This document shows, piece by piece, positions 28,331-30,854 of a stretch of 30,854 nt of DNA (position 1 is its first letter; every line of letters starts with the position of its first letter). Under the pieces are notes generated by a model. That model did no database searches. It worked only from the letters and a program-made list of their open reading frames with translations, and was not told the DNA's origin. The stretch spans positions 1-30,854 of the IMG/VR virus record IMGVR_UViG_3300021405_000044, one strand, 5' to 3'. A program made the translations under genes and the position numbers. The stretch comes from a virus.

Positions 28331-28552
28331 TCAGTGGCGTCTGTCAAGAGTTTCGCGATAGAGGTCTAGGAGCGCGTCGGCGTCGTAGGTCGTGGCCATC
28401 TCGTATTCTGACATGCCGCGTTTACATGCTGTTGCTTGCATTTCCAGGATGAGCGCCACCACTTTTTCGCGGTCCTCGCAAGTCGTTTCCTTGAACCCGA
28501 TTGCGCGGATAAACCGCCGAAACTCAGCCAAGGCGTAGGCTTTAGTCGGCAT
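28331..28552 (-). CDS. 73-aa phage protein after terminase
   Basis: ATG at 28552 shares a base with the terminase stop; a GTG one codon earlier gives GTGA. Content: MPTKAYALAEFRRFIRAIGF, then TCEDREKVVALILEMQATAC, then SEYEMATTYDADALLDLYRETL. It is all helical. No family recognised. It could relate to packaging or head assembly by position only. Confidence 0.6.
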   Translation of the reverse strand: MPTKAYALAEFRRFIRAIGFKETTCEDREKVVALILEMQATACKRGMSEYEMATTYDADALLDLYRETLDRRH

Positions 28553-29895
28553 CACACGATGCCCCTGATCTTGCGGCGCATCGGGCCGCGCCTGAGCATC
28601 GAGGCGGAGAGGCCGGTGACGAGGTGGAAGCCGACGGCGGCGGTCTGGAAGGCGTCGGCCCCGTGTGAGTGCGGGCCTGGGCCGTGGACCGGCAGGCCCA
28701 TCGCGCTCTTGTGGTAGCCGCGCAGCATGGCGAGGCCCAGCTTGCAAGCGTCCTCGTCGAAGTAGGCCGAGCCGAGCATGGCGCGCGAGGCGTTGATGCC
28801 GTCCTCTTTGGAGCGGATGCGCGGCACGGTGATGATCGGCTCGTCCTTCGGGATCAATTCGCCAAGCATCTGGCGGCGCGACTTGGCGGTCGAGATCTCG
28901 CGCGCCTCGATGTCGTGCGGCAAGAGGTGGCACTGGTAGGAGAAGCCGCCGAGCGTCGCCTTCTTGCGCAGATATCCGGCCCAGTGGTCGAGGCCCTTGC
29001 CGACATCCATGACGTAGTCGACGAAGTGGACCTCGCGGCCGACGTTCTGCCAGCTCCAGATCGAGCAGTAGTCATGCACGCCCAGGTCCCATGAGGTGAT
29101 GACCGGCGCGGAGAGGTCGACCGGCACCTTGCAGACGCGGCCCTGAGCGGCGACGGCGTTGAGCTGATCGGCGAAGTAGGCGCCCTCGACCGGGGCGTCG
29201 AAGCTGCACTCCATCTCGCGGGCGTATTCGTCGGCGCTCATGTCCTGGGTGAGTTCGGCCGCCTCGGCGTAGGACAGCGCCTCCTCGCCTGTTTCGGAAA
29301 GCGGGATGATGAACACGTCCCATCGTTCTGGATCGGCGAGCGCGCGGAGTCTGAGCTTGTTGAAGTGGTCGTCGCCGTTGCTCGTTCCCGACACGATGGC
29401 CCAGCCGCGATAGTCGGCGAGGCAGGGGCGCACCACGGTCGAGAACACCGTCTTTTGCAGCAGCGGATATTCGTCGAGCGCGATGCCGTCGAAGTACATG
29501 CCTCTCATTCTCTCGTAGGCGGACATGCCGCCATAGAGCTTGATGATCGCGCCGTTGTGCGGAAGCACGATGGCCAGCTCGCCTTCGAGGAAGCGCACGC
29601 CTTCGATGGTCGCCGTGTATTGCTTCAGGTACGACCAGACGAGATCCTTGGCTTGCTCAAAGCTCGGCCCGACGTAGCCGTAGCGCGGCGGCGGCCATTG
29701 CCTGCCGTTGAGGTATGCGGCGCGGATGAGGTGATTAGCGATGGCGACGGTCTTGCCTGCGCGCCGGTGGCAGCAGGCGAAGATGAACCTCCTCTCGGAG
29801 GCGTGCAGCTTGAGGAAGTGGCGACGCGGCCGGTAGGGAATGACCAGCGGCGCGTCGGCGTCGCTGGCGAGAGTTGCAGTGTCGGCGAAGGACAA
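28552..29895 (-). CDS. terL: Terminase large subunit
   Basis: 447 residues. Packaging motor ATPase and genome-cutting nuclease. Walker A is CHRRAGKT (42-49); Walker B is YFDGIALDE with D141 and E142; the coupling motif region is VSGTSNGDDHF. RNase-H-like nuclease acids: D270 (SWDLGVHDYC), D328 (LPHDIE) and D414 (HGADAF). The start appears to be TTG at 29895, right after the previous stop; no better start or ribosome site is visible, so the exact N terminus is uncertain. Gene order terminase then portal then scaffold then capsid is canonical. Confidence 0.93.
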   Translation of the reverse strand: MSFADTATLASDADAPLVIPYRPRRHFLKLHASERRFIFACCHRRAGKTVAIANHLIRAAYLNGRQWPPPRYGYVGPSFEQAKDLVWSYLKQYTATIEGVRFLEGELAIVLPHNGAIIKLYGGMSAYERMRGMYFDGIALDEYPLLQKTVFSTVVRPCLADYRGWAIVSGTSNGDDHFNKLRLRALADPERWDVFIIPLSETGEEALSYAEAAELTQDMSADEYAREMECSFDAPVEGAYFADQLNAVAAQGRVCKVPVDLSAPVITSWDLGVHDYCSIWSWQNVGREVHFVDYVMDVGKGLDHWAGYLRKKATLGGFSYQCHLLPHDIEAREISTAKSRRQMLGELIPKDEPIITVPRIRSKEDGINASRAMLGSAYFDEDACKLGLAMLRGYHKSAMGLPVHGPGPHSHGADAFQTAAVGFHLVTGLSASMLRRGPMRRKIRGIV

Positions 29896-29896
29896 A

Positions 29897-30304
29897 TCAG
29901 CGCGGCGGGTAGGCCTTGGTCGTCCAGCTCGCCGTTTTCGGGTCCCAGACGCTCACGACGTATTGGCTGTAGATGTCCTCTGGCGGCGGCAGCGGCTGAT
30001 ACTCGTCGGGCGGAACGTCAGTGCCGCCCATGGGCGGGACAATCGGGCCGGTCGAGGGATACTCGCCGCCCCAACCAAAGCCGGGATCGACGGGGCGGCC
30101 GGGGCGCACGGGGCCGGTCGAGGGATGCTCAGGGTTCCACGATCCAGGCGGCCGGTTGCTGACGTGCGGCGGACGGCCGCCGCCGGGCAGGCCCTGATCG
30201 GGGTAATATTCGCCGCCGGGCAGGCCCTGGTCGGGGTGCAAGCCGGGGATATAGCCCGGCGCATCGCCGAGCGGGATGATCAAAGCAATTTGAGCGCGTG
30301 CCAT
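29897..30304 (-). CDS. Proline/glycine-rich repeat protein (HPDQGLPG type)
   Basis: 135 residues, with GGAGG about 9 bases before the ATG. N terminus MARAQIALIIPLG is followed by repeats: HPDQGLPGG, YPDQGLPGG, then EHPSTGPVRPGRP and EYPSTGPIVPP, and an end with YVVSVWDPKTASWTTKAYPPR. Proteins with PDQGLPG repeats near the terminase occur in rhizobial and other short-tailed phages; I know no function. The repeats are low complexity; the N-terminal strand and C-terminal W-containing end may be the conserved ends. Confidence 0.72.
   Translation of the reverse strand: MARAQIALIIPLGDAPGYIPGLHPDQGLPGGEYYPDQGLPGGGRPPHVSNRPPGSWNPEHPSTGPVRPGRPVDPGFGWGGEYPSTGPIVPPMGGTDVPPDEYQPLPPPEDIYSQYVVSVWDPKTASWTTKAYPPR
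30181..30237. repeat. 24-bp direct repeat, period 33 bp
   Basis: The stretch CGCCGGGCAGGCCCTG-x-TCGGGGT occurs at 30181-30204 and 30214-30237 with one difference. It encodes the PDQGLPGG unit of the proline-rich protein. Low-complexity coding repeats of this type expand by slippage. Confidence 0.8.
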
Positions 30305-30382
30305 TAGGGGGTTCCTCCTGTGGAGGCCTTCGGCCTTATCACGCGGTTGTGACAGCCGTCATCGCATGGCGCGGGGCCAACA

Positions 30383-30766
30383 TCATGCGACGACTACCGG
30401 CCCTACGAACTCGGCTGGCGGGCGCGGGATCTCCCGGCCGTCGTTGGGCCGCCACAGGTGCAGGCAGAAGGGATGATGATTGACGTGGTCCGACGACGGC
30501 ACGTGGAGCTGCATCGCCGTCTCGTCGTCGGCGAAGAACATCCGCTTGGCGAAGTCCATTTCGAGCCAATTGGGAATGCGGTGGGCGACGCTCACCGACA
30601 CGTGGTCCCAGCCATCGCCGTTCGAGGCGAGGCAATGCAGGTAGGTCCCGGTGCGCTGGCAGAGCAGGCGGAACACGCCGTTGCCGCCGTCGCCGAACGA
30701 GCCGTACATTTCGAGGATGCGCCGGTCGCGCTGCCGGAACTCATCGAGGGCGGCGAGGTCCTTCAT
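30383..30766 (-). CDS. DUF7694-like conserved phage protein
   Basis: 127 residues from the ATG at 30766 (overlaps the previous stop, ATGA). N terminus MKDLAALDEFRQRDRRILEMYG, then FRLLCQRTGTYLHCLASNGDGWDHVSV, RIPNWLEMDFAKRMFFADDE, MQLHVPSSDHVNHHPFCLHLW and REIPRPPAEFVG. The 'SNGDGWDHVSVS ... PNWxEMDFxKRxFFxxxE ... QLHVPxxDHxNxHPFCLHLWR' pattern is a distinct phage family I associate with DUF7694. Many His residues; function unknown. The overlap with the gene before and its position upstream of terminase suggest a late-operon start region. Confidence 0.78.
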   Translation of the reverse strand: MKDLAALDEFRQRDRRILEMYGSFGDGGNGVFRLLCQRTGTYLHCLASNGDGWDHVSVSVAHRIPNWLEMDFAKRMFFADDETAMQLHVPSSDHVNHHPFCLHLWRPNDGREIPRPPAEFVGPVVVA

Positions 30767-30854
30767 TTTTTCGTCACTCTGATGAAGGCGTCGGGGCCGC
30801 GCAGGCGGCGGACAAAGTCGGCGAAGCTTTCGGAGCCGCAAAGGGCGCGGATGT
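30763..30854 (-). CDS. C-terminal end of a cut-off gene
   Basis: An open frame enters from the right edge and ends at TGA 30763-30765: ...IRALCGSESFADFVRRLRGP, then DAFIRVTKK. It overlaps the next ATG (ATGA). About 29 residues are visible, too few to name the product. A small terminase subunit would be expected upstream of this region in many phages, but nothing here shows it. Confidence 0.6.
   Translation of the reverse strand, partial: IRALCGSESFADFVRRLRGPDAFIRVTKK

Noticed and set aside
1-30854. CRISPR array, insertion sequence or transposase
   Set aside because: No regularly spaced identical repeats of 25-40 bp and no transposase motif were seen.
1-30854. tRNA or rRNA genes
   Set aside because: No cloverleaf-like pattern with TTCRANTC and matching acceptor was recognised; the four hairpins at 23.3 kb are tandem separate stems, not a tRNA.

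Overview
The window is a contiguous piece of a GC-rich temperate bacteriophage genome of the short-tailed (podovirus-like) type, read in two blocks. Nothing in it is clearly host chromosome. The protein families are ERF/YqaJ recombination, a conserved HNH set, 'HPDQGLPG'-type proline-rich protein, DUF7694-like protein, SU10/DUF5309-type capsid and GH19 endolysin. Together with the GC-rich sequence and a PEP-CTERM protein with a PEPxxWA-type tail, they suggest a phage of an alphaproteobacterium, probably Hyphomicrobiales (Rhizobiales). The host call is inference.

Left block (1-4165, + strand). This is a tightly coupled early operon with ATGA/GTGA overlaps. It holds an ERF single-strand annealing protein (open at the left edge), a YqaJ-type exonuclease, two HNH proteins, a conserved phage protein, a small secreted protein, a 70-aa protein and a tyrosine integrase, and it ends in a textbook intrinsic terminator. 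Two strong inverted repeats lie inside these small genes.

Junction (4166-6380). Two small + strand phage genes run into a convergent, minus-strand PEP-CTERM (exosortase substrate) gene. A gene-free, AT-rich stretch of about 430 bp follows, with four perfect copies of a 12-bp sequence and an exact IHF consensus, which makes it a good candidate for attP. Then come four end-to-end mini-genes, three of them membrane proteins. Because phage genes flank the integrase on both sides, the window looks like a free or circularly permuted phage genome rather than one end of a prophage.

Right block (6381-30854, minus strand; described in transcription order from right to left). The order is: a cut-off gene, a DUF7694-like protein, a proline-rich repeat protein, large terminase, a small protein, an HNH homing endonuclease, the portal, two small proteins, an HNH-AP2 homing endonuclease, the scaffold, an array of four stem-loops, the major capsid, two conserved proteins, the lysis cassette (GH19 endolysin, holin-like protein and small membrane proteins), the head-tail adaptor, a tail fibre with a collagen-like segment, a fibre chaperone-like protein, a tail-collar protein, a nozzle-like protein, a GNAT-like protein, an S74-like structural protein, a virion peptidoglycan hydrolase (M15 plus lytic transglycosylase-like) and three large low-complexity virion proteins. 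Almost every gene overlaps the next by 1-8 bases, so the block is probably one long late transcript. Its promoter is beyond the right edge.

Most notable items: (1) four tandem stem-loops with compensatory changes in the leader of the capsid gene; (2) the attP-like repeat region; (3) a dyad GTTGKC-ATTGG-GMCAAC at three places, with a compensatory substitution in one; (4) a phage-borne PEP-CTERM gene; (5) two plus-strand small genes inside the minus-strand late operon.
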